From Prevotella sp. UBA3757 (GTDB taxonomy: Bacteria; Bacteroidota; Bacteroidia; Bacteroidales; Bacteroidaceae): 21,929 nt of DNA. The notes under the pieces were generated by a model, which saw nothing but the letters and a program-made list of their open reading frames with translations, was not told where the DNA came from and did not search any database. The translations under genes were made by a program, and so were the position numbers. Below are positions 6,804 to 14,623 of the stretch, in pieces. How positions within the stretch are numbered: the stretch's first letter is position 1; each line of letters opens with the position of its first letter. Where the stretch lies: positions 1-21,929 of the forward strand of contig DFGF01000075.1 in NCBI GenBank assembly GCA_002371715.1. Reading direction: 5' to 3'.

Positions 6804-7836
6804 CTTTAAGAATGGTGTCGACCACGGTCTGCGTCTGCTCCTTGCGGCCCAGCGTGATGCGCAGACAGGACTCCAGGCCTTTGTCGCCCATGAACTTGAT
6901 CTTGTAGTCCTGAATCTTCAGGGCCTGCATCAGCTGGTCCTTGATTTCTATGGGGTACTTGATCAGGATGAAGTTGGCCACGCTCTTATAGACCTTGAAG
7001 CCGGGCAGCGAGCCCAGTGCCTTCTTATACAGCTGGCGGCCCCACTCCATGTCGTCGGCTACGCGGCGATAGTGGTCATCGCTGTCGAGTGCTGCCAGTG
7101 CCACGGCCTCAGAGAAGCGGTTGTAGCCCAGATACTTGTTGACATAGCTCAGGAACTGGTCGTGACCCTTGCCGATGAAGCCGTAGCCACAGCGCAGTCC
7201 TGGCAGGCCATAGAACTTTGACAGCGTGCGCGAGATAATCAGGTTATTGTATTTCTCGACCAGCGGAGCGATATAGTCCGTATCGGTAGAGATGAAGCTG
7301 GCGTAAGCCTCGTCGATGAGTACCATCGTGTCTGCGGGTATGTGCTCCATGATGCGGCCGGTCTCCTCGGGTGTCAGTCCGTTGCCGGTGGGATTGTTGG
7401 GCGAGGCCAGCAACAGCATGCGGGGGTGGACGCGATTGGTGTACTCTATCACCTCGTCGACATCATAGGCGAAGGTGTCGTCCAACTCGTGAAGGGGGTA
7501 CATCTCGAAGGTGCCGCCACACTCGGAGGCCACGCGGTTGTAGTACCACCAGGAGAACTCCGGAATCAGTATCTTCTTGTTGTCGCCCAGCATCAGGAAG
7601 TAGTGGATGGCATTCTTCAGCATGTCCTCGCCGCCGTACGTCAGTAGCACTTGCTCCTCGGGGACGTGATAGATTTCGCTGAGTCGCACGCTGATGACGC
7701 TCTTCTTGCCCTCGTCATAGATGCGGGTGTAGAAGCACAGCGTCTTAGGGTCGAAATTCTTAATAGCGTCGACAACCTTTTGACTTGGTTCAAAATTAAA
7801 CTCGTTTCTGTCGAGATAATTCATTTGCTTTTCCAT
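6787..7836 (-). CDS. HisC-like pyridoxal-phosphate aminotransferase (class I/II)
   Basis: This 349-residue fold-type I aminotransferase has the expected PLP residues: K207 in SRTLSKFYGLPGLRCGY, N148 in ASPNNPTG, D175 and Y178 in LIDEAY, and a C-terminal arginine in SCLRITLG. It is closest in layout to histidinol-phosphate aminotransferase. There are no other his genes here. Its neighbours are a CDP-alcohol phosphatidyltransferase and a flippase-like protein, 15 nt upstream in the same operon. It may therefore act on a head-group precursor such as an amino alcohol phosphate rather than in histidine synthesis; that is inference. Its C-terminal residues KVIGER lie in or next to the 7-bp array. 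MNYLDR at residue 5 is an alternative start. Confidence 0.8.
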   Translation of the reverse strand: MEKQMNYLDRNEFNFEPSQKVVDAIKNFDPKTLCFYTRIYDEGKKSVISVRLSEIYHVPEEQVLLTYGGEDMLKNAIHYFLMLGDNKKILIPEFSWWYYNRVASECGGTFEMYPLHELDDTFAYDVDEVIEYTNRVHPRMLLLASPNNPTGNGLTPEETGRIMEHIPADTMVLIDEAYASFISTDTDYIAPLVEKYNNLIISRTLSKFYGLPGLRCGYGFIGKGHDQFLSYVNKYLGYNRFSEAVALAALDSDDHYRRVADDMEWGRQLYKKALGSLPGFKVYKSVANFILIKYPIEIKDQLMQALKIQDYKIKFMGDKGLESCLRITLGRKEQTQTVVDTILKVIGER

Positions 7837-7851
7837 AATTATATATCTTTC

Positions 7852-8886
7852 TTATTTAAGTTTCATCAACATGATACCGACAATGATCCAGATGATTTCG
7901 CGCACACGGCAGATGATGCTTACGAATATGCCCAAGGCTGCCGAGAGCCCCAACGCAGCGATGGAGAGCACAAAGCCGCCCTCCTGGACGCCAAGCTGCA
8001 TGGGCAGGAAACCTATCAGGTTGGCAAACAGCGTGGTAAACGCCACGATGAGTATGGAGTGAAGGTAGGTCAGCATGATGCCGGCCAGACCGCCTCCGTT
8101 GTCAATACCAAAAAGCAACAGCATAAACAGCACCTCGGAACTCTGCAGCACTCGCGACAGAAACTCCAGCAGCAGGCTCTTGTAGAAGGCTTCACGGTCC
8201 TGGCCTCGGAGCGAGGCTATCTGCCGGTCAATATTCTCGATGGCTTCCGAATGGCGCGCCCAGAAGCGCAGCGTCCAGCGCCGCAAACCGGGAATACGGC
8301 TCAGCAGCCCCAGCACATACTTTACAAGGCCGTTACGGTAGCCTCTGGAGAACAGATAGAAAGCCAGGAGGCAGAACACCACGATGACGCCCAGCACGGT
8401 AGCGATAAACGTATTGATGGGCATATCGCCTACGGCCACCAAGGCCAGATAGATGAATATGCTGACAAACCAAAACCAGAAATGGGCCAGGAAATGCATC
8501 ATGGCGTAGAGGATGACGCTCGACGTGGCATGCTCTTTATCAATATCCTTCGACAGTTCCAGGATGCGATACGGTTCACCGCCCAGCCCGCCTACGGGCG
8601 TGGCATAGTTCAAGGCATAGCCCGTGATGGTCAGGCGATAGATGCGCCAGAAGCTGACGGGCGACTTGCCTCCCAGGTTGCCCTCGATAATGGACTGCCA
8701 GGCCAGCGCGTTGAGGCCATAGACAAAAAACCAGACGCCAACGATGGGTATGAGCCAGTAGCCTGCATGGCACAGGTGCTGCCAAAGCTCGACGAAGCTG
8801 ACATCGAACGTCAGCAGCATGACCACCACGGCTGCCACGCCGACGATGAAGAAGAGATTATTGAGCCGTTGTTTGGACCAGACCAT
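7852..8886 (-). CDS. Lysylphosphatidylglycerol synthase transmembrane-type (UPF0104) flippase-like protein
   Basis: The 344-residue integral membrane protein has about seven to eight hydrophobic helices and the signatures of the PF03706 family: TPVGGLGGEPYR near residues 96-107 and PMQLGVQEGG near 300-309. The family includes the lipid-translocating part of MprF and related proteins thought to move lipids or lipid-linked precursors across the membrane. The soluble aminoacyl-transferase domain of MprF is absent, so this is not a lysyl-PG synthase. It lies 5 nt after the phosphatidyltransferase gene and 15 nt before the aminotransferase gene, which suggests a role in moving the lipid made by that operon. 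Family is confident; substrate unknown. Confidence 0.85.
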   Translation of the reverse strand: MVWSKQRLNNLFFIVGVAAVVVMLLTFDVSFVELWQHLCHAGYWLIPIVGVWFFVYGLNALAWQSIIEGNLGGKSPVSFWRIYRLTITGYALNYATPVGGLGGEPYRILELSKDIDKEHATSSVILYAMMHFLAHFWFWFVSIFIYLALVAVGDMPINTFIATVLGVIVVFCLLAFYLFSRGYRNGLVKYVLGLLSRIPGLRRWTLRFWARHSEAIENIDRQIASLRGQDREAFYKSLLLEFLSRVLQSSEVLFMLLLFGIDNGGGLAGIMLTYLHSILIVAFTTLFANLIGFLPMQLGVQEGGFVLSIAALGLSAALGIFVSIICRVREIIWIIVGIMLMKLK

Positions 8887-8891
8887 CTTGT

Positions 8892-9872
8892 TTACAATTT
8901 ATCGGCAATGCGCTTGCAGAAGGCTTCGTGACGCTGGTTGACGTAGCATGCCAGCAGGCCCATGGCCACGATCTCCCACAGGAAGTTCATGACAGGGACG
9001 TCGAGCAGGCAGAACAGGAACAGCCAGAACGAACGGAAATTGAAGGTCAGCAGTCCGTTCCACTTGATGACGGGCAGCGAGGCATCATGAAACTCGCGGC
9101 GAACAGACTCAGGGATGTTGTCGGCAGTGCCGAACTTCTCGCGGATTGTCTGCATCAGGCGCTGGAACTGCGGCGTGCGCTTCTCCTGCTTTCGGGTATA
9201 GTCGATATACGACTTCTGAAAATAGCGCTCAGCGGCAGGCGTATGCTCGTCCATCTGGTCGTAAATCTCCTGCTGGCGCTTCGAGTTGTCCAGTTCGGAC
9301 CCTTTCTCGCCCTTCAGGAAGAAAAGGTGTACCTGGATGTAGTAATCGGCCAGTCGCTGCTGGCCAGCCAGTCCGGCGACACCCGAAATGATTCCTAATA
9401 CGTAAACTATAGCCGTTGCTATCAGCGCATTCTCAGGTGTATCGGCAATGCCTAACCATCCGAACTCCAAGTCATGATGGATATAGAACCGGTAGACCAG
9501 CGCATGGTAGATGGGGATGAACCAGGCAAAGCCGGCCACACCGTCGAGGATGCGACCCAGGCGGCTCTTTTTGCCCGTCATGCGAGCCAGCTGCCCGTCG
9601 GTGCAGTCGAAGATGTCGGCCAGACAGAGCAGCAGGATGGCGATGACGTTCATGACGAGTCCCCACGTGCCAGAATAATAGAAGCTGCCACAACCGAAGA
9701 AGATGGCACTGGCAGCACCGATGAACATAGAAAGGATGGTAACGGTGTTGGGATGAATGCCGAGCTTGGCAAAGAAAACGGCCCAATAGTAACAGAACGG
9801 GCGTACTACGTGCAAATCAAGCCAGTCTTCCGTCTCAACCGATTTCAGCGTCTTATTGAATTTTTCGTTCAT
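8892..9872 (-). CDS. CDP-alcohol phosphatidyltransferase family protein with altered catalytic motif
   Basis: The family transfers a phosphatidyl (or related) group from CDP-diacylglycerol to an alcohol to make phospholipids. The 326-residue protein has several membrane helices and the signature D89-x2-D92-G93-x2-A96-R97-x8-G106-x3-D110. The fourth aspartate, expected at position 114 and normally the catalytic base, is glycine (LDGVAGFAW). The DNA was re-read to confirm this. A hydrophilic segment of about 190-265, rich in K, E and Q, interrupts the membrane part. It is the first gene of the operon with the flippase-like and aminotransferase genes. Bacteroidales use such enzymes for inositol and other lipids, but no inositol-phosphate synthase gene is in the window, so the product is unassigned. 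Confidence 0.82.
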   Translation of the reverse strand: MNEKFNKTLKSVETEDWLDLHVVRPFCYYWAVFFAKLGIHPNTVTILSMFIGAASAIFFGCGSFYYSGTWGLVMNVIAILLLCLADIFDCTDGQLARMTGKKSRLGRILDGVAGFAWFIPIYHALVYRFYIHHDLEFGWLGIADTPENALIATAIVYVLGIISGVAGLAGQQRLADYYIQVHLFFLKGEKGSELDNSKRQQEIYDQMDEHTPAAERYFQKSYIDYTRKQEKRTPQFQRLMQTIREKFGTADNIPESVRREFHDASLPVIKWNGLLTFNFRSFWLFLFCLLDVPVMNFLWEIVAMGLLACYVNQRHEAFCKRIADKL

Positions 9873-9900
9873 TTCACAATGTCATTTACAATTCAATCTG

Positions 9901-9931
9901 CAAAGGTACTGCAAACCGAGTGAAATGCAAA
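9901..9931 (-). promoter_or_regulatory. Promoter of the phosphatidyltransferase operon
   Basis: On the minus strand, -33 TTTG (9931-9928), a 19-bp spacer and -7 TACCTTTG (9908-9901) match the consensus. The leader to the ATG at 9872 is about 23 nt. Confidence 0.75.
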
Positions 9932-9966
9932 ATAAATTAGGATTTATTTTCATTTCCGAGGTGTAG

Positions 9967-9995
9967 CGTACCTTCTTGCAAAGCAAAAAGGTACG
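9967..9995. other. Near-perfect hairpin downstream of the VanZ-like gene
   Basis: The 29-nt element has an 8-bp outer stem (CGTACCTT with AAGGTACG), one mismatch, a 4-bp inner stem (TTGC with GCAA) and a 3-nt loop. It sits 28 nt after the VanZ-like stop codon (minus) and behind the phosphatidyltransferase promoter. There is no T-tract on either side, so it is not a standard terminator. Part of one arm lies in a 16-bp match to the gpmI promoter. Confidence 0.5.
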
Positions 9996-10023
9996 AATAA
10001 GTGAGAACAATATAAATAGAGGC

Positions 10024-10404
10024 TTATTTTCGGCGAAGCGCATGGAACATGAGGCCGTAAGCCACGGCCAGGGTGACGCCCGTGCTGTTGGCCGCCATGT
10101 CGAGCCACTCGCCGCTGCGATACGTCGTGGCATACTCCTGCAGCAGCTCCAGCACGCCGCTCATCAGGATGGGCAGCAACCAGGCATAGAACAGCAGTTT
10201 CTCGCCGTCCAGCGACAGGTGGCTGCGCACGTATTCCGTCCAGATGACACAGCACGTACCACCATACATGACGACGTGCGTCCACTTGTCAACAAAGGGT
10301 ACGCCCTCCAAAGGCTCCACCTCGGCTATTGGGAAAAGCGACAACCCCCAAATCAGCACCAGACAACAGACGCTGAAGGGGTACTTTTTGACATAATGCG
10401 CCAT
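10024..10404 (-). CDS. VanZ-like membrane protein
   Basis: This small protein (126 residues from MAHYVKK) has four hydrophobic helices and the VanZ-family pattern: an FVDKWTHVVMYGG segment after the first helix and LLQEYATTYRSGEWLDMAANSTG near the end. The family is named for a teicoplanin-resistance protein, but most members, like this one, have no known function and no van genes nearby. The start was chosen from promoter geometry. The -7 element at 10441-10434 predicts transcription from about 10428, which leaves a 24-nt leader to 10404. The ATG at 10425 would leave almost none, and the longest frame (10464) would begin upstream of the promoter. It is divergent from the NSS transporter operon. 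Confidence 0.82.
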   Translation of the reverse strand: MAHYVKKYPFSVCCLVLIWGLSLFPIAEVEPLEGVPFVDKWTHVVMYGGTCCVIWTEYVRSHLSLDGEKLLFYAWLLPILMSGVLELLQEYATTYRSGEWLDMAANSTGVTLAVAYGLMFHALRRK

Positions 10405-10429
10405 TTTTTGCAGAATATCTCTCATTTCG

Positions 10430-10465
10430 GTTGCAAAAGTAAGAAATATTTTATACTTTTGCAAG
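10430..10465. promoter_or_regulatory. Palindromic face-to-face divergent promoters (VanZ-like gene / NSS operon)
   Basis: The arms TTGCAAAAGTA (10431-10441) and TACTTTTGCAA (10454-10464) form a perfect 11-bp inverted repeat with a 12-bp centre. The plus-strand promoter reads TTG (10431-10433), 20 bp, TACTTTTG (10454-10461). The minus-strand promoter reads TTG (10464-10462), 20 bp, TACTTTTG (10441-10434). Each promoter's -33 element touches the other's -7, so two polymerases could hardly bind together. Confidence 0.7.
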
Positions 10466-10485
10466 CGAATATGAAAAAAACTGAA

Positions 10486-11847
10486 ATGGCAAAACTAGAG
10501 CGAGTAAACTTCGGCAGCAAACTGGGCGTCATTCTGGCTACGGCCGGTAGTGCTGTCGGACTGGGCAACGTATGGCGATTTCCCTACATGACAGGCGAAA
10601 ATGGCGGCGCTGTCTTTATTATTATTTATGTGGCCAGTGTCCTGCTGCTGGGCATCCCCTGCATGATCAGCGAATTCATAGTAGGCCGTGCAGGCAGGGC
10701 CAATACGGCGCGAGCCTACAGAAAGCTGTCCGGCGGCAGCTTCTGGACCGTCATCGGATACATGGGTGTGCTGACGGGATTCCTCATTACAGGCTACTAT
10801 GCCGTAGTGGCAGGATGGTGCCTGCAGTACATCTGGGCCTCACTGATTGGCCACATGACGGGTTCGCCCGAATACTTCCGGCAATACTTTGCCTCGCTAT
10901 CGTCTGACCCGATAAAACCCGTGTTCTGGACGGTTATCATTCTTGGCATCACCTACCTGGTAATCAAGAACGGCGTACGCGATGGTATAGAAAGGGCATC
11001 GAAGGCAATGATGCCAACCCTCTTCCTGCTGCTACTCGTCATTGTGGTTGCATCCTGCATGCTGCCTGGGGCTGAGAAGGGCATCAACTTCCTGTTCAAG
11101 CCCGACTTCACAAAGATTAACGGCAATGTCTTCCTGGCTGCCCTGGGCCAGTCGTTCTATTCGTTGAGCATAGCCATGGGATGTCTGTGTACCTATGCCA
11201 GCTACTTCTCGAAGCAAACCAACCTCACCAAATCTGCCGTGCAGATAGCTGTCATCGACTGTCTGGTGGCCATCCTGGCCGGACTCATGATTTTCCCCGC
11301 TGCATTCTCTGTAGGCGTCAATCCCGACTCAGGGCCGTCGCTCATCTTCATCACCTTGCCCAACGTTTTCCAGCAGGCCTTCGGCGCCATGCCTGTCGTG
11401 GGCTATCTGGTGTCGCTGCTGTTCTTTGTGCTGTTGTCGCTGGCAGCCCTGACGTCACTGATATCCCTCCATGAGGTGTCTACGGCTTTCTTGCAGGAGG
11501 AGATGGTCATCACGCGCAGGAAAGCAGCAGTTGTTGTCACCGTCTCCACCGCCGTCATCGGAGCCTTTTGCTCGCTGTCGCTTGGTGCCGTCGAGGGCTT
11601 GTCAATATTTGGTAAATCGCTGTTCGACTGGTTCGACTTCGTCACCGGACAGATATTCCTGCCCCTCGTAGGTTTCATGACCTGCATCTTCATTGGCTGG
11701 TTCCTGCCCCACAAACTGGTGCGCGACGAGTTCACCAACTGGGGAACGTTGCGCGGACGTTTTTTCCACCCCTATCTGCTGCTCATCAAGTATGTCTGCC
11801 CGTTGGCCATCCTGTTCATCTTCCTGCATCAGTTAGGAATGCTGTAA
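10486..11847 (+). CDS. Sodium-dependent transporter, NSS/SNF family (first of tandem pair)
   Basis: This LeuT-fold symporter imports a small solute, usually an amino acid, with Na+. From the ATG at 10486 it is 453 residues, close to its neighbour's 451. The unwound first helix carries GSAVGLGNVWRFPY, and the Na2-site residues are likely in LAALTSLISLHE. About eleven membrane helices can be counted, as in the shorter bacterial NSS members such as Tyt1 and MhsT; LeuT has twelve. The substrate cannot be read from sequence. The ATG at 10471 is an alternative but would lie only about 4 nt after the predicted transcript start. It is the first gene of an operon running to 15190, with the next gene 20 nt downstream. 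Confidence 0.93.
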   Translation: MAKLERVNFGSKLGVILATAGSAVGLGNVWRFPYMTGENGGAVFIIIYVASVLLLGIPCMISEFIVGRAGRANTARAYRKLSGGSFWTVIGYMGVLTGFLITGYYAVVAGWCLQYIWASLIGHMTGSPEYFRQYFASLSSDPIKPVFWTVIILGITYLVIKNGVRDGIERASKAMMPTLFLLLLVIVVASCMLPGAEKGINFLFKPDFTKINGNVFLAALGQSFYSLSIAMGCLCTYASYFSKQTNLTKSAVQIAVIDCLVAILAGLMIFPAAFSVGVNPDSGPSLIFITLPNVFQQAFGAMPVVGYLVSLLFFVLLSLAALTSLISLHEVSTAFLQEEMVITRRKAAVVVTVSTAVIGAFCSLSLGAVEGLSIFGKSLFDWFDFVTGQIFLPLVGFMTCIFIGWFLPHKLVRDEFTNWGTLRGRFFHPYLLLIKYVCPLAILFIFLHQLGML

Positions 11848-11867
11848 TAATGATCAATTAACAAAGA

Positions 11868-13223
11868 ATGAGTAATCGCGGTAATTTCGGCAGCAAAATA
11901 GGCATCGTGCTGGCTACGGCAGGCAGTGCTGTCGGACTGGGTAACGTCTGGCGGTTTCCGTATATGGTGGGCGAGAACGGCGGTGCAGCATTTATCCTGG
12001 TTTACATCGTCTGCATCCTGCTACTCGGACTGCCGGGCATGATTAGTGAGTTCATCGTCGGGCGCCATGCCCAGGCCAATGCAGCGGCGGCTTACGACAA
12101 GCTGTCCGGCGGGCGCCCATGGAAACTGGTGGGCTATCTGGGCATCCTCACCTCAACCATCATCCTGGGTTTCTATGCCGTTGTGGCCGGATGGTGCCTG
12201 CAGTACCTTTATGCGTCGTTAGCCGGACAGCTCATTGGCGATGCCAACTATGTGAAGACTTATTTCACCACCTTTGCCTGCGACCTCATACGACCGGTAT
12301 TGTTAGGCGCAGTCTTTATCCTGCTGACCCACCTGGTGGTAGTCAGGGGTGTCCGTGGCGGCATCGAGCGAGCCTCTAAAATGCTTATGCCCATCCTGTT
12401 CGTGCTGTTGGTCATCCTGGTGGTTGCCTCGTGCCTTCTGCCTGGAGCCATGGAGGGCGTGCGGTTCCTGTTCAAGCCGGACTTCAGCAAGCTGTCAAGC
12501 CACGTCATGCTGGATGCACTGGGACAGGCCTTTTTCTCGCTGTCGTTAGGCACCGCGTGCCTGTGCACCTATGCCAGCTATTTCTCACGCGACACCAACC
12601 TGCAGGCGTCTGCCGTTCAGATAGCCCTGCTCGACACGCTGATAGCCATCCTTTCCGGCCTGATGATTTTCCCTGCGGCGGCATCGGTCGGCATCAGTCC
12701 AGACTCTGGGCCCTCTCTGATTTTCATCACCCTGCCCAACGTGTTTCAGCAGGCCTTTGCCGCTATGCCTGCCGTGGGCTACGTGGTCAGCCTCATGTTC
12801 TTTGCCCTGCTGGTCTTCGCGGCTCTCACGTCAACCATCTCCATGCACGAGATAGGAACGGCATTCTTTACGGAAGAATGGAACCTGCCCCGACGGCGCT
12901 CCGCCTGGATCATCACCGCCGTGGCATCGATTATCTGTATCGTCTGCTCACTCTCGGTTGGGGCTGTGGACGAACTGAAAATCCTGGGCCTCTCCGTCAT
13001 GGACTTTTGCGACAAGCTGACGGCAAACTTCATGCTGCCGACAGGTGCCATGCTGGCCTGCCTCTTCGTAGGCTGGTACATACCGAGGCAGATAGCTCAC
13101 GACGAATTTACCAACAGGGGCCACCACGGCGAGCGCCTCTTTCTGTTCTTTCTCTTCGCAGTCCGATTTGTCTGTCCGATTTGCATCGTGCTCGTCTTCC
13201 TCCACCAACTGGGAATTATATGA
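11868..13223 (+). CDS. Sodium-dependent transporter, NSS/SNF family (second of tandem pair)
   Basis: The 451-residue paralogue of the preceding gene matches it along its whole length. Both share GSAVGLGNVWRFPYM, a cysteine-containing CLCTYASYFS segment in helix 6, LMIFPAA, DSGPSLIFITLPNVFQQAF and a terminal FLHQLG. Short stretches are also near-identical at DNA level, so the pair arose by tandem duplication. About eleven membrane helices are present. Differences lie mainly in loops and in helices 3-5 and 9. The two may differ in substrate, or work as a pair; neither can be told from sequence. Its stop codon overlaps the next start (ATGA at 13220-13223), which indicates translational coupling. 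Confidence 0.93.
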   Translation: MSNRGNFGSKIGIVLATAGSAVGLGNVWRFPYMVGENGGAAFILVYIVCILLLGLPGMISEFIVGRHAQANAAAAYDKLSGGRPWKLVGYLGILTSTIILGFYAVVAGWCLQYLYASLAGQLIGDANYVKTYFTTFACDLIRPVLLGAVFILLTHLVVVRGVRGGIERASKMLMPILFVLLVILVVASCLLPGAMEGVRFLFKPDFSKLSSHVMLDALGQAFFSLSLGTACLCTYASYFSRDTNLQASAVQIALLDTLIAILSGLMIFPAAASVGISPDSGPSLIFITLPNVFQQAFAAMPAVGYVVSLMFFALLVFAALTSTISMHEIGTAFFTEEWNLPRRRSAWIITAVASIICIVCSLSVGAVDELKILGLSVMDFCDKLTANFMLPTGAMLACLFVGWYIPRQIAHDEFTNRGHHGERLFLFFLFAVRFVCPICIVLVFLHQLGII

Positions 13224-14080
13224 TTAACAACGACCGTAAGATAGCAATTGCACTCCTGATGTTGGCAGTGGCCTTTACTGCCTTCTTTTGGGTGTTTGGC
13301 AACGATACGGACGAAACACAACGACCTACTGCCGACAGCATATCCGGTCAGCGTAGACACACCCGCGCCGAACGACCAACACAGTATTATGCCACGCCGG
13401 AACGACGAGTTGAGCGCTTTCCGTTCGACCCTAACACCGCCGACAGCACACAACTGCTGCGCCTTGGCCTGCAACCCTGGCAGGTGCGTAATATATATAA
13501 GTATCGCGCCAGGGGCGGCATCTACAGGCAGAAGGAGGACTTTGCACGACTCTATGGGCTGACCGTCAAACAATATCGCGAACTGGAGCCCTTTATACGC
13601 ATCTCCAGCGACTATCTGCCCGCATCCACACTGGTGAAAGACCGCCAACCGTCAGAGCGCGACACGCTGCGCTATCCTGTCAAGCTCAAGGCCGACGAGC
13701 ACGTCGTGCTGAATACTGCTGATACCACCCAACTGAAGAAAGTGCCTGGCATCGGCTCCTACTACGCTGCCGAAATCATGCGCTATGGCCAACGGTTAGG
13801 GGGGTATGTCAGCGTCAACCAACTGGACGAGATTGACGACCTGCCCAAGGATGCCAAAAAATATTTTGTCATTGCCAATGCTGCACCTAAGCGGTTGAAC
13901 GTCAACCGGCTCACGCTGCAACAGCTGCGCCGCCATCCTTATATCAACTTTTATCAGGCCAAGGCCATCACTGACTATCGCCGACTGCATGGCAACATCA
14001 AAAGCCTCAGCGAGCTACGCCTCAGCAAAGACTTCACCGACGAGGCCATCCAGCGGTTAGAACCTTACATCGAATATTAG
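13220..14080 (+). CDS. Membrane-anchored helix-hairpin-helix (ComEA-like) protein
   Basis: The 286-residue protein has one N-terminal membrane helix (about 8-26), a low-complexity linker (28-65) and three HhH-type segments. These start at FDPNTADSTQLLRLG (69-83), VVLNTADTTQLKKVPGIG (162-179) and LNVNRLTLQQLRRHPYI (226-242). The second has the full hairpin motif VPGIGSYYAAEIMRYG. Such domains bind DNA without sequence preference, and ComEA, which binds incoming DNA, is the best-known membrane-anchored example. Bacteroidales carry longer proteins of this kind whose role is unproven. The start is fixed by the 4-nt overlap with the upstream transporter gene; a much longer open frame in the same phase only covers transporter DNA. 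Confidence 0.85.
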   Translation: MINNDRKIAIALLMLAVAFTAFFWVFGNDTDETQRPTADSISGQRRHTRAERPTQYYATPERRVERFPFDPNTADSTQLLRLGLQPWQVRNIYKYRARGGIYRQKEDFARLYGLTVKQYRELEPFIRISSDYLPASTLVKDRQPSERDTLRYPVKLKADEHVVLNTADTTQLKKVPGIGSYYAAEIMRYGQRLGGYVSVNQLDEIDDLPKDAKKYFVIANAAPKRLNVNRLTLQQLRRHPYINFYQAKAITDYRRLHGNIKSLSELRLSKDFTDEAIQRLEPYIEY

Positions 14081-14086
14081 CATACT

Positions 14087-14611
14087 ATGAGTCCACTCCG
14101 TCAATGGCTCGTATGGTTGAGCCGCATTCACCGTTGTCAGGGTTTTGGCATCCAGTCGCCCTCAGACTTTGCCTTTGTGCGCCAAGTGGTCAACGAGCAC
14201 GCACCCTACTATGCCTACGCCGAACTGCATGAGCCGGACTGGCTCAAGCGTCATCTTGGAAAACTATATCTGCGCATAGCCAACTGGCGACAGCCTGCCA
14301 CCATCATCACCGACAACTTCCAACCATGGTTCCAGGCCGGATGCCATAAGTCCCAGATTGTCTCCGAACCTGACGGCCAACCGCTACAACTGGCCCGTAT
14401 CGGTATCGATCAGCACGCACGGTTAGCCCAGCTCTATCCCTATTGCCAACAGCTGTCTGTCATCATCGTAGAAGGTATCTACCGCAACTGGCAAGCCTGG
14501 CATGCCATTGAGCGAGACAGCCGTACGGGCACCACCTTCGACCTCTACTATTGCGGTATCGTATTTTTCGATACTCAACGCTACAAACACAACTACCGCA
14601 TTAATTTTTAA
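14087..14611 (+). CDS. Conserved Bacteroidales protein of unknown function, possibly a reduced methyltransferase relative
   Basis: The 174-residue protein has no signal peptide or membrane helix. The N-terminus has CQGFGIQSPSDFAFVRQVV, and the C-terminus ends FDLYYCGIVFFDTQRYKHNYRINF-like (residues about 151-174). From memory, both resemble the ends of a Bacteroidota family of class I SAM-dependent methyltransferase-like proteins of about 250 residues. The glycine-rich SAM-binding motif expected between them is not seen. The middle is instead short, with TIITDNFQPWF and LSVIIVEGIYRNW strands. It may be a shrunken, non-catalytic member. It lies 6 nt after the HhH gene and 12 nt before the cobalamin adenosyltransferase gene, within the operon. 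Function unknown. Confidence 0.65.
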   Translation: MSPLRQWLVWLSRIHRCQGFGIQSPSDFAFVRQVVNEHAPYYAYAELHEPDWLKRHLGKLYLRIANWRQPATIITDNFQPWFQAGCHKSQIVSEPDGQPLQLARIGIDQHARLAQLYPYCQQLSVIIVEGIYRNWQAWHAIERDSRTGTTFDLYYCGIVFFDTQRYKHNYRINF

Positions 14612-14623
14612 AACGCTACTAAT

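Noticed and set aside
7651..8931. 426-codon open frame on the plus strand
   Set aside because: It runs opposite the flippase-like gene and part of the aminotransferase gene. Its composition (many H, Q, D) is typical of antisense reading of membrane-protein codons.
9976..10470. Upstream extension of the first NSS transporter frame
   Set aside because: It covers the VanZ-like gene in antisense and the promoter pair. NSS proteins start a few residues before NFGSK.
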